Of a stretch of 14,604 nt of DNA, positions 6,278 through 13,088 are shown one piece after another. The notes beneath the pieces are model-generated. The model searched no databases and was not told where the DNA came from. It was given only the letters and a program-made list of their open reading frames with translations. The stretch comes from Chloroflexota bacterium (GTDB taxonomy: Bacteria; Chloroflexota; Anaerolineae; Anaerolineales; DRMV01). Position 1 is the stretch's first letter, and every line of letters begins with the position of its first letter. The position numbers and the translations under genes are program-made. The stretch covers positions 1 to 14,604 of the forward strand of contig JAADFA010000076.1 of the NCBI GenBank assembly GCA_013153135.1. The letters are read 5' to 3'.

Positions 6278-7351
6278 ATGCTCCCCCGCATCGCGCACGA
6301 TTGGCCACCCATTCCGGCTCGGCTACGGGTCCAGCCCGAGGATTTCGTGGTGGAAGAGATCCCTGCATATGAGCCCGCGGGGTACGGCAAGCACACCTTC
6401 TTACGCCTGACTAAGCGCGGGCTCACCACGGCCGCGGTGCGCGAACGGCTGGCCGCCGCGTTTGGTGTGCAACCGGAAGACATCGGCATCGCGGGGCTGA
6501 AGGACCGCCACGCGGTGACCACTCAGACCATTTCCGTACCCTGGCCTGACCCTGATGAAGCCTTGCGCCGGGCGCAAGCCGTGCTGCCCGAAGTCACGTT
6601 CCATTGGGCCCGGGCCCATCCGCACAAGCTGCGCACAGGCCACCTGCGCGGCAACCGTTTTCGCATCCTGGCGCGCGATGTGCCTCCTGACGGCCTCGCG
6701 CGGGCCCAGGCCATCGCGGCGCACCTGCGCGCGGTGGGCGTGCCCAACTACTACGGTCCGCAGCGCTTCGGCCGGGAAGGGGATAACCCAACCCGGGGCC
6801 GTGCAGTGTTGCAGGGTCGGGGCCCACGCAAAAAGTGGCTACGGCTGCTGCTGATTTCCGCGTATCAAGCCGCGTTATTCAATTGTTACCTGGGGCGACG
6901 CGTGGCAGCCGGCCTGTTCACCCGCCTTTTGCGTGGGGATATCGCGAAGAAGGCCGATACTGGCGGCATGTTTGTGGTGCAGGATTCGGAAGCGGAGTAC
7001 GCGCGCTATCGTCGCGGGGAGATCCATTTCACCGGGCCCATCTTTGGGTACAAAATGTGGCGGGCCGAGGCCGACGCTGGTGCACTGGAGGCATCCATCC
7101 TGGCTGCGGAAGGTCTGACGTGGGAGGATTTCCGCCGGGCGCGCGTGAAGGGCACGCGGCGGCTGGGCCGTGTGTGGTTGGCGGACCTAGAAGTGGCGCC
7201 TGGGCCAGAGCCGCGCACGCTGCAGTTCGTGTTCACCTTGCCGAAGGGGGCCTATGCTACCACGGTGTTGCGGGAGTTTTTCGGCGATGCGGCGGTGGGC
7301 TTTGGGTTGGTTTCCGAGGTTGCTGCGTGTCGTCAAGTGTTGAATCAGTAA
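6278..7351 (+). CDS. truD: tRNA pseudouridine synthase D
   Basis: TruD converts uridine 13 of tRNA to pseudouridine in the cytosol. The signature AGLKDRHAVTTQ (72-83) contains the catalytic aspartate D76. The N-terminal FVVEEIPAYEPAG (23-35) and NYYGPQRFG (157-165) are family motifs, as is the LISAYQAALFN helix (192-202) in the TRUD insertion domain. LQFVFTLPKGAYATTVLREF (315-334) closes the catalytic fold. The 357-residue length is normal. The ATG at 6278 is preferred: GAGGTG (6268-6273) precedes it by 4 nt, and the longer frame (TTG 6194) begins inside the upstream terminator. It stands alone between a terminator and a long non-coding gap. No clear intrinsic terminator follows its stop within 100 bp. 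Confidence 0.96.
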   Translation: MLPRIAHDWPPIPARLRVQPEDFVVEEIPAYEPAGYGKHTFLRLTKRGLTTAAVRERLAAAFGVQPEDIGIAGLKDRHAVTTQTISVPWPDPDEALRRAQAVLPEVTFHWARAHPHKLRTGHLRGNRFRILARDVPPDGLARAQAIAAHLRAVGVPNYYGPQRFGREGDNPTRGRAVLQGRGPRKKWLRLLLISAYQAALFNCYLGRRVAAGLFTRLLRGDIAKKADTGGMFVVQDSEAEYARYRRGEIHFTGPIFGYKMWRAEADAGALEASILAAEGLTWEDFRRARVKGTRRLGRVWLADLEVAPGPEPRTLQFVFTLPKGAYATTVLREFFGDAAVGFGLVSEVAACRQVLNQ

Positions 7352-7516
7352 CAGTTGTCGCGAGCAGTGGGGCCAGGCGTTGGCCTTGGGCGGCGCGTGG
7401 CGAGCTTGGGGAGGCGGACGTGAGCGGCGGGGCGGGATGTCCACTGGATGGTGTGTAGTCGATGTGAAGCCGAGGTCGAGGGAAACAGCTTGGCGTAGTG
7501 CGGGCGTGGGCTGCGA

Positions 7517-7541
7517 GGTAGGGGGAGGTGGCCTCCCTGCC
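7517..7541. repeat. Hairpin downstream of truD
   Basis: GGTAGGG-GAGG (7517-7528, one bulged G) can pair with CCTCCCTGCC (7532-7541) around a 3-nt loop. No T-tract follows on either strand. It might protect the truD mRNA end or assist termination, but its function is unknown. Confidence 0.35.
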
Positions 7542-7581
7542 CATTGCGTGTAGTCAGTGACGGATGATAAGTGGACAATCG

Positions 7582-7665
7582 CGCTTGGGCGCTAAGACTT
7601 TGCCCAGGCCTTCGGGCGCCCTTGGGATACGGCAGGTGCTAGCAAATTTTGTCAAAGCCCAAGCG
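7582..7665. repeat. Inverted repeat closing a possible structured RNA
   Basis: A perfect 9-bp inverted repeat, CGCTTGGGC (7582-7590) and GCCCAAGCG (7657-7665), encloses 66 bases. Inside, CCCAGG (7603-7608) can pair with the CCTTGGG segment at 7620-7626, allowing one bulge, and GGGCGCCC (7614-7621) is self-complementary. The arrangement could fold as a long stem with an inner hairpin. No known RNA family is recognised. Confidence 0.35.
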
Positions 7666-7672
7666 GGCAGCC

Positions 7673-7707
7673 GAACCCGCGCTTGACCCGCGGCCGCGGG
7701 CGGGTTC
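7673..7707. repeat. Nested GC palindromes
   Basis: GAACCCGC (7673-7680) and GCGGGTTC (7700-7707) form an 8-bp inverted repeat. Overlapping its right arm is a perfect 14-bp palindrome, CCCGCGGCCGCGGG (7687-7700). Function unknown; in such GC-rich sequence, chance contributes. Confidence 0.4.
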
Positions 7708-7772
7708 CGCCGTCCGCTATCCTCGTCGCCCCACGCCTGCGCGCCAGATTGCGCGCGATTTTATGCCAACCA

Positions 7773-7795
7773 GCCGCGGGCTTCCAGCCCGCGGC
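7773..7795. repeat. 10-bp perfect GC hairpin, REP-like
   Basis: GCCGCGGGCT (7773-7782) pairs perfectly with AGCCCGCGGC (7786-7795) around a 3-nt loop. No T-run follows immediately on either strand, so it is not a simple terminator. Its form (short-loop GC palindrome between converging genes) resembles REP-type intergenic palindromes, but a family could only be shown by finding other copies in the genome. Confidence 0.45.
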
Positions 7796-7841
7796 GGGGG
7801 CGGCATGTGAGTGCGGTCATGCACGTCGGCGCGCGGGTCGT

Positions 7842-7873
7842 TAAAACAACGCCGCCGGGGTTATCCCAGCGGC
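7842..7873 (-). terminator. Intrinsic terminator of the amino-acid transporter operon
   Basis: On the minus strand, 7873-7865 and 7859-7851 form a 9-bp stem. One U:G wobble pairs only in the minus-strand RNA; on the plus strand it would be C:A. A 5-nt loop lies between. The T-rich GTTGTTTT follows (7850-7843). It lies about 90 bp after the ATPase stop codon. Confidence 0.7.
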
Positions 7874-7964
7874 TGGCTTCGGCGCGCTGGGCGCCGAGGC
7901 ATGACGCGCGTTCGTCGGTGCTTTGGAAGGCTCCGCCGCGCGGGTCCTTCTCTCGACGTGCAGG

Positions 7965-8786
7965 TTAGTGCAGGATTTGGGCCAGGAATTGCTTAGTGCG
8001 CTCCTCTTTCGGGTTGGTGAAGATTTCCTCAGGCGTCCCGCTCTCCACCACCTGGCCTTTGTCGAAGAAGAACATGCGATCTGCCACGGCTTTAGCAAAG
8101 CCCATCTCGTGCGTCACCACGAGCATGGTCATGCCGCTCTGCGCGAGCTCGATCATCACGTCCAGCACTTCCTTGATCATTTCCGGGTCGAGGGCTGAGG
8201 TTGGCTCGTCAAAGAGCATGATTTTGGGCTGCATGGCCAGCGCGCGGGCGATAGCCACACGCTGTTGCTGGCCGCCCGAAAGCTGGCCCGGGTATTTATG
8301 GGCCTGGTCCGGAATGCCAACCCGTTCGAGAAGCTCCATCGCGATCTTCTCAGCTTTTTCCTTGGGCCATTTGCGCACGTGAATGGGCGCGAGGGTGATG
8401 TTTTCCAGCACCGTAAGGTGCGGGAAGAGGTTGAATTGCTGGAAGACCATCCCAACTTCGCGGCGGATGCGCTCAATGTTCTTCACGTCATGGGTGAGCT
8501 CGATGCCGTCGACGATGATACGGCCCTTTTGGTGCTCTTCTAAGCGGTTGATGCAGCGAATGAAGGTCGATTTGCCCGAGCCCGACGGCCCGAAAATTAC
8601 GATCACCTCGCCGGGCCAGACTTTCATGTTGATACCCCGCAGCACGTGGAAATTGCCATACCACTTGTGCAAATCTTCAACGATAATGATAGGATCTTGG
8701 TCATAGCGGGCATGGCTTTGCTTCTTGACTTGGGGCGCGTATTGCTTGTTCAAGGTGGCTTGGGGTTGGCAATCCTGCTCAGCCAT
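7965..8786 (-). CDS. aapP: Amino-acid ABC transporter ATP-binding protein (GlnQ/AapP type)
   Basis: This is the cytosolic ATPase that powers the importer encoded upstream. From ATG 8786 (273 residues): Walker A GPSGSGKST at 66-74, Q-loop glutamines 116-117, the ABC signature LSGGQQQR at 169-176, Walker B IMLFDEP at 189-195, and switch histidine H226. The FQQFNLFPHLTVLENITLAP segment is characteristic of polar amino-acid importers. A 30-residue polar N-terminal extension precedes the domain, longer than in most relatives. The start at 8786 is chosen because GGAGGAC (8800-8794) lies 7 nt before it. A TTG at 8792 would sit almost on that site. It is the last gene of the operon, 42 bp after the second permease, and is followed by a terminator. 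Confidence 0.96.
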   Translation of the reverse strand: MAEQDCQPQATLNKQYAPQVKKQSHARYDQDPIIIVEDLHKWYGNFHVLRGINMKVWPGEVIVIFGPSGSGKSTFIRCINRLEEHQKGRIIVDGIELTHDVKNIERIRREVGMVFQQFNLFPHLTVLENITLAPIHVRKWPKEKAEKIAMELLERVGIPDQAHKYPGQLSGGQQQRVAIARALAMQPKIMLFDEPTSALDPEMIKEVLDVMIELAQSGMTMLVVTHEMGFAKAVADRMFFFDKGQVVESGTPEEIFTNPKEERTKQFLAQILH

Positions 8787-8793
8787 GGCCAAT

Positions 8794-8800
8794 GTCCTCC
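8794..8800 (-). promoter_or_regulatory. Ribosome binding site fixing the ATPase start at 8786
   Basis: GGAGGAC on the minus strand is 7 nt before ATG 8786 and only 1 nt before the alternative TTG at 8792. Confidence 0.6.
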
Positions 8801-8828
8801 CAATGGGTTTGCGGTTGGGGCGTTGGCG

Positions 8829-10352
8829 TTAGCGTTGGCCCACGCCCAAGGCTTGTTCTAATCGACGGCTGGCGTATGACATGCCGTAGCTAAAAACCCA
8901 AAACAGCAGCGCGACGAACAAGTAGACCTCGCGCTGGGTTCCGATCCAATCCGGATTGGAGAGCACGCTCTGCGCGACGCCGAGGATGTCGAGCAGGCCC
9001 ACGATGGTGACCAGGGTGGTGTCTTTGAGCAGACCGATGAATTGCCCGACCAAGACAGGGATGACGTTGCGCAGGGCTTGGGGCAGGATGATGAGTAGCA
9101 TGGTCTGGGTTGCGGTTAGGCCCAGCGCGTACGCGGCTTCGTATTGCCCCTTTGGGATGGCTTGCAAACCGCCACGTACATTTTCGGCCATATACGCCGC
9201 GGCGAACATAACCACGCCCAGGATGGCCCGCACCACCCGGTCAATGGACATCTCGGGCGGTAGCAGGATGGGGAACATCACTTGAGCCATGAAGAGGATG
9301 GTGATGAACGGCACGCCGCGGATGAACTCAATGTAAAGGATGCTGAACAAGCGAATGACCGGCAGGCTGGAACGTCGGCCCAACGCGAACAGCACGCCCA
9401 GGGGAAAGCTGAACATAATCCCGAACACGGTGATAAGCAGGTTCAGCAGCAGGCCACCCCAGTAGTTGGAGTTGACCTTGCTGAGCCACGTTTGGGCCAG
9501 GGGCTCATAGGCGAAGAAGATGAAGATCAACGCGGGGATGTACGCGAGCCCTACGGAAATGGTGAAGCGCTTCATGCCCTCCAGATGGGCGTACCGTCGC
9601 GCACCGTTCCAAATGAGCCACGCGACCACGCCGCCGATGAACAGGGTTCGGCTCCAAGGACCAGCCCAACCCATAAGCCCAACGACGGCCAGCGCGGCCC
9701 AAATCCACCCTGGCCAGCTGGCCTTGGCTGCCCACACGCCCACAAAGAGCGCGGCCACGTACAGCGCCAGCTGCACCGCGATGTGATATTTCCACGCAGG
9801 TCCTTCTTCCGGTAGGCCGAAGCCACGGATGAGCAACACGAACGCGGGGAAGTAGAATACCCACAGCAGGACCCCGATAAGTCCACCTTTGCGGTCGCGT
9901 AGGCGTCGACCCAGGGCCCAACCTATGAGCGCGGCAAGCAGCACGCCCAGCCAATAGAGTCGCACCGTTCCTTGGCTGACTGCGGCTAAAAGAATAGGGA
10001 TCGCGACCAGTACCCAGGTCACCCGTTCTCGCCGACGCACCCACACGCCCCACGAGAACCCAACCACGAAGCCCAACAGCCACAAGGTCGCCCATACACG
10101 CCAAAGGAACTCACCCGGGTACGGCCCGGTCATCAAAATGCGCATGTTGGCCGGAAGCACTTCCCAACGGGCGTGCAGGGCCCAACGGATGGTGGGTTTG
10201 AGGATCGCGTACAGGAGCCATAAGCTCACCACCGTGAGCACGAAGTTGTACCACGGAGTGAGCAGGTTCTTCCAAATCACGCCCAGCAAGCTGAAGCGCT
10301 CGGTGGGCGGGGGTAAGTATTCGTCGCGTTGGGTTTGCGGGGCCATGCTCAT
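8829..10352 (-). CDS. aapM: Amino-acid ABC transporter permease (AapM/BztC type), N-terminally expanded
   Basis: This is the second membrane subunit of the importer. The transport domain (BPD_transp_1, His/Glu/Gln/Arg/opine type) occupies about residues 295-500. Its ATPase-docking EAA loop is at 405-427 (EAAYALGLTATQ...LPQALR). The first ~290 residues hold many additional hydrophobic helices (about 36-52, 87-105, 111-125, 133-148, 159-176, 191-208, 216-228, 234-248, 265-280). This makes the protein 507 residues, against roughly 380-430 for typical AapM/BztC. The ATG at 10352 overlaps the upstream permease stop by 4 bp (ATGA), which suggests translational coupling. GGAG at 10358-10355 is better spaced for the second ATG (10346), so the first two residues are uncertain. 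Confidence 0.92.
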   Translation of the reverse strand: MSMAPQTQRDEYLPPPTERFSLLGVIWKNLLTPWYNFVLTVVSLWLLYAILKPTIRWALHARWEVLPANMRILMTGPYPGEFLWRVWATLWLLGFVVGFSWGVWVRRRERVTWVLVAIPILLAAVSQGTVRLYWLGVLLAALIGWALGRRLRDRKGGLIGVLLWVFYFPAFVLLIRGFGLPEEGPAWKYHIAVQLALYVAALFVGVWAAKASWPGWIWAALAVVGLMGWAGPWSRTLFIGGVVAWLIWNGARRYAHLEGMKRFTISVGLAYIPALIFIFFAYEPLAQTWLSKVNSNYWGGLLLNLLITVFGIMFSFPLGVLFALGRRSSLPVIRLFSILYIEFIRGVPFITILFMAQVMFPILLPPEMSIDRVVRAILGVVMFAAAYMAENVRGGLQAIPKGQYEAAYALGLTATQTMLLIILPQALRNVIPVLVGQFIGLLKDTTLVTIVGLLDILGVAQSVLSNPDWIGTQREVYLFVALLFWVFSYGMSYASRRLEQALGVGQR

Positions 10353-11575
10353 CGCTCCACAATGCGAATTTTGCGGTTGTACCAGTTCATGAACGCGGAC
10401 GTGATCAGGCTAAAGGAGAGGTACACGCCCATGATGATGAGGATGACCTCGATGGAGCGCCCCGTTTGGTTGAAGATGGTGCCCGCGACGTTGAACAGGT
10501 CGGGATAGCCGATAGCCACGGCCAGGGTCGAGTTTTTGGTCAAGTTGAGGTATTGGCTGGTGAGGGGCGGCACGATGACTCGCAGGGCCTGAGGGAAGAC
10601 CACGAAGCGCAAGGTTTGGAAGGTGGGCAAGCCGAGCGCGCGCGCGGCTTCGATCTGGCCTTTGCTGACGGATTGCAGCCCGGCGCGTACCACTTCGGCG
10701 ATGTAGGCGCCGGTGTAAAGCACCAGGCCCGAGAGCAAGGCCAGGAATTCGGGCGTGAACCGGATGCCGCCCTTAACCAAACGTCGCTTGACGTATGGCA
10801 CGCTTAAGCTCAAAGGTGCTTGCCCGTGGGTGAGGGTGACCACGCCCCAACCCACGGCCGCGACCGCAAGAAAGGCGCCCAGGGCCCACAGTAGGGTGAG
10901 GGGCGCGCGGCCTGTTCGGCGGGCGTAGATGCTCAAACCGATATACACGACCACAGCCGCGACCAGGGCCAAAACGAGCCACAAGCGATACGCGGGCCAG
11001 GCTTCGGTCGGTTCACCCCAGGCCATGGCCATGCCCCGGTTGCTCAGCACCAGCCACGCCTGCCAGGTGCCATCGGGGTTGACCTTACGACCAATCACAA
11101 TGGGGTTTTCGGTCAATTTGGGCAGGACGATAAACACGCCCCGGTACCAGAAGACAAGGAGCACCAACAGCGGCACGTTGCGTAGGAACTCCACGTACAC
11201 GGTGGCCAGAAAGCGAGCCAGCGGATTGGGCAGCACCCGCGCGGTGCCCACGATGACCCCTACGATGGTCGCGAAGATAATGCCCCAGAAGCTCACGCGG
11301 AGGGTGTTGAACAGGCCAACGATAAGGGCTTCTTTGTTCGTGGATTCACCCGAATATTCGAGGAAGGATGGCACTTCACCGATGTGAAACCCCGCGGTGG
11401 TGTTGAGGAAGCTGAAATCGGGCAAGAGCGAGCGCTGTTCCAGCGCGCGGTACATATTGATATAGAGGTAACGTCCGACCGCGAGAACGACGAGAAGGAA
11501 CACAATTTGGCCGAACACCCGCAAAAAGCGCTCATCACGCCACAGGGTGCGCCACGAAATTTGCCGCTGGAACAT
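10349..11575 (-). CDS. aapQ: Amino-acid ABC transporter permease (AapQ/BztB type)
   Basis: This is the first membrane subunit of the importer, 408 residues. It begins with a membrane helix at about 20-37 and a long extracytoplasmic segment (38-85). The split transport domain starts near 86, with LFNTLRVSFWGII and VEFLRNVPLLV (128-138). An inserted section at about 195-245 with two extra helices is typical of AapQ/BztB. The EAA loop for ATPase contact is at 309-331 (EAARALGLPTFQ...FPQALR). AAGGAGG (11587-11581) lies 5 nt before the ATG. It follows the binding-protein gene by 156 bp, a gap that contains a strong hairpin, and overlaps the second permease by 4 bp. Confidence 0.94.
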   Translation of the reverse strand: MFQRQISWRTLWRDERFLRVFGQIVFLLVVLAVGRYLYINMYRALEQRSLLPDFSFLNTTAGFHIGEVPSFLEYSGESTNKEALIVGLFNTLRVSFWGIIFATIVGVIVGTARVLPNPLARFLATVYVEFLRNVPLLVLLVFWYRGVFIVLPKLTENPIVIGRKVNPDGTWQAWLVLSNRGMAMAWGEPTEAWPAYRLWLVLALVAAVVVYIGLSIYARRTGRAPLTLLWALGAFLAVAAVGWGVVTLTHGQAPLSLSVPYVKRRLVKGGIRFTPEFLALLSGLVLYTGAYIAEVVRAGLQSVSKGQIEAARALGLPTFQTLRFVVFPQALRVIVPPLTSQYLNLTKNSTLAVAIGYPDLFNVAGTIFNQTGRSIEVILIIMGVYLSFSLITSAFMNWYNRKIRIVER

Positions 11576-11674
11576 CCCGTCCTCCTTGGGGAGCGGCTCA
11601 AACTCAACGCGAACTGGCGTACAGGTACTCTGACGTTAGCCGTGGATGCGTCGAGCACGGTGGACTCGCGTACG

Positions 11675-11717
11675 GAAACGGCCCCCGGCCGCCGTGGGGC
11701 AAACCGGGGGCCGTTTC
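11675..11717 (-). promoter_or_regulatory. 14-bp hairpin between binding-protein and permease genes
   Basis: A perfect 14-bp inverted repeat (11675-11688 with 11704-11717) encloses a 15-nt loop, starting about 14 bp after the binding-protein stop. The stem has five consecutive C:G pairs and ends in AAA/TTT. Such hairpins after a binding-protein gene are known in other ABC importers to stop part of the transcription or to protect the upstream mRNA. The result is more binding protein than permease. Partial termination or mRNA stabilisation is inferred here. Confidence 0.65.
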
Positions 11718-11731
11718 AAGGGCGAGGGCGT

Positions 11732-12868
11732 TTACTTGAAGGGCGGCGAGTAGAGCAGACCGCCCTCCGTGTACAGGCTGTTCAGCCCGCGCGGGATGTA
11801 GGTGGGCGTATCCGGACCCAGGTTGCGGTTGTAGATCTCTTCGTAGTTGCCGACGTACTTGATCACGTTGTAGGCCCAGTCGTTATCCAGGCCCAGCTTC
11901 TTGCCCAGGTCGCCCTCCAGGCCCAGCAGCGAGCGGACCCGTGGGTTATTGGTAGTCTCGCGCACCTGGTCGACGTTTTCGGAGGTCACCCCTGCCTCTT
12001 CCGCGTAGAAGGTCGCGAACACCACCCATTGGATGATGTCAAACCATTGGTCATCGCCGTGCCGCACCATGGGGCCCAAGGGCTCCTTGGACACAGTAAC
12101 GTCCAAAATGATGTGCTCGTCGGGGTTCTTGAGCATGGTGCGCCGTGCGACCAGGCCTGACTTATCGGTGGTGTAGGCGTCGCAGCGGCCCTCTTCGTAG
12201 GCCGCCCAACCGGCCTCCACGTCATCAAAGACCACCACCTCGGCCTCAATGCCGTGCGCGTCCAGCACGTCCCGCAGGTTGGTCTCGGTGGTCGTACCGG
12301 TTTGCACGCAGATGGCCGTCCCTTCCAGGTCCTCTAGGGTCTTGATGCCGCTATCCTTGCGGACGATGAAGCCCTGACCATCGTAGAAAGTGGTGTGCAC
12401 GAAGTTGCCGCCCACCTCGGTGTCCCGGGTCAGGGTCCAGGTGGTGTTGCGGATGAGTACATCGATCTCGCCGGTTTGCAGCGCGGTAAAGCGTTCCTTC
12501 GCGCTCAAGGGGCGGAATTCCACCTTGGTGGGGTCGCCGAAGATGGCCGCTGCTACTGCACGGCAGTAATCGATATCAAAGCCCTCGTACTCGCCTTGCT
12601 CATTCAAGAAACCAAAGCCGGGCAGTTTGGAGTTCACGCCGCAAATGAGGTAGCCGCGCTCCTTCACGGCCTTGAGAGTGGAGCCATATCCTTGTGGTAC
12701 CGTGGCTCCGCCTTGGTCGCCACCTTGCCCGCCGGCCGGCACTTCCACTGTGACCACGACGGTCTTGACGACTTCTTTGACCTCGCCCGACGTGGCTCCG
12801 CCGCTGCACGCGGCCAATAGGCCCGCGACCAAAGCCAGCGCGAGCAATAGCACTAAATACCTACGCAT
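11732..12868 (-). CDS. aapJ: Amino-acid-binding lipoprotein (AapJ/BztA type)
   Basis: This is the extracytoplasmic solute-binding protein of the importer, 378 residues. It has a lipoprotein signal: basic MRR, hydrophobic core 4-18 and lipobox LAAC with Cys21. A flexible Val/Glu/Lys spacer (about 29-43) and a Gly/Gln linker follow. The SBP_bac_3 fold begins at about 68 with LKAVKERGYLICGV. Diagnostic segments for the AapJ/BztA branch include GFDIDYCRAVAAAIFGD, the LSAKERFTALQTGEIDVLIRNTTWTLTRDTE region (typical LIRNTTWTL) and LGPMVRHGDDQW. Relatives bind a broad range of polar L-amino acids; specificity here is unknown. AAGGAGGA (12880-12873) is 4 nt before the start, and a promoter lies just upstream. 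It is the first gene of a four-gene operon. Confidence 0.95.
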   Translation of the reverse strand: MRRYLVLLLALALVAGLLAACSGGATSGEVKEVVKTVVVTVEVPAGGQGGDQGGATVPQGYGSTLKAVKERGYLICGVNSKLPGFGFLNEQGEYEGFDIDYCRAVAAAIFGDPTKVEFRPLSAKERFTALQTGEIDVLIRNTTWTLTRDTEVGGNFVHTTFYDGQGFIVRKDSGIKTLEDLEGTAICVQTGTTTETNLRDVLDAHGIEAEVVVFDDVEAGWAAYEEGRCDAYTTDKSGLVARRTMLKNPDEHIILDVTVSKEPLGPMVRHGDDQWFDIIQWVVFATFYAEEAGVTSENVDQVRETTNNPRVRSLLGLEGDLGKKLGLDNDWAYNVIKYVGNYEEIYNRNLGPDTPTYIPRGLNSLYTEGGLLYSPPFK

Positions 12869-12898
12869 ACGGTCCTCCTTCCGAAGAGTGTGGGTTCC

Positions 12899-12927
12899 AT
12901 TATAATGGGCGCTTTGTTCTCGAGCAA
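12899..12927 (-). promoter_or_regulatory. Promoter of the amino-acid transporter operon
   Basis: On the minus strand a perfect TATAAT (12904-12899) lies 17 bp after TTGCTC (12927-12922), which keeps the TTG of the -35 consensus. Transcription would start near 12892, only ~24 nt before the start codon and just ahead of the ribosome binding site. The -10 box lies in a perfect 12-bp palindrome, CCATTATAATGG (12897-12908), which may be a regulator site. Confidence 0.6.
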
Positions 12928-13088
12928 GGTAGTTGGCCTAAGAGTTGGCGGTTTGTCCTATTCGGTAGAGGAAACACGCTCCTGTCAAGGAAAGCCATCC
13001 ACGCTGTATTGAAGATTTTTGTGTCAATTTCTCGTAGGCCAGATGCCTTCTTGGCTTCTCTTGGGTTAGAATGTTGTGCCTATTGCGC

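Larger units (their letters stand above)
7352..7964. other. 613-bp gene-free interval between converging genes
   Basis: No coding frame here looks real: those present are short, overlap known genes, or are rich in Arg/Pro/Ser from GC composition. The first ~200 bp are G-rich on the plus strand and featureless apart from a hairpin at 7517-7541. The rest holds inverted repeats at 7582-7665, 7673-7707 and 7773-7795, and the minus-strand terminator at 7842-7873. No tRNA or recognised riboswitch or RNA family is seen. Confidence 0.6.

Noticed and set aside
6835..7458. Plus-strand frame of 207 codons starting inside truD and ending past it
   Set aside because: It is in a different frame from truD over most of its length, with Gly/Arg/Cys-rich shadow composition. 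There is no sign that truD itself is frameshifted.
7759..7772. A 13-nt word shared with 14587-14599 as a dispersed repeat
   Set aside because: A match of that length is expected about once by chance in a window this size, and the flanking sequences do not match.
11384..12160. Plus-strand frame of 258 codons across the transporter operon
   Set aside because: It is antisense to the binding-protein and permease genes and reads through the hairpin.
12983..13027. Two TTGACA boxes on the minus strand (12988-12983 and 13027-13022)
   Set aside because: Neither has a -10-like hexamer at 16-18 bp; the best has 3 of 6 matches. The TTGCTC/TATAAT pair nearer the gene is far better.
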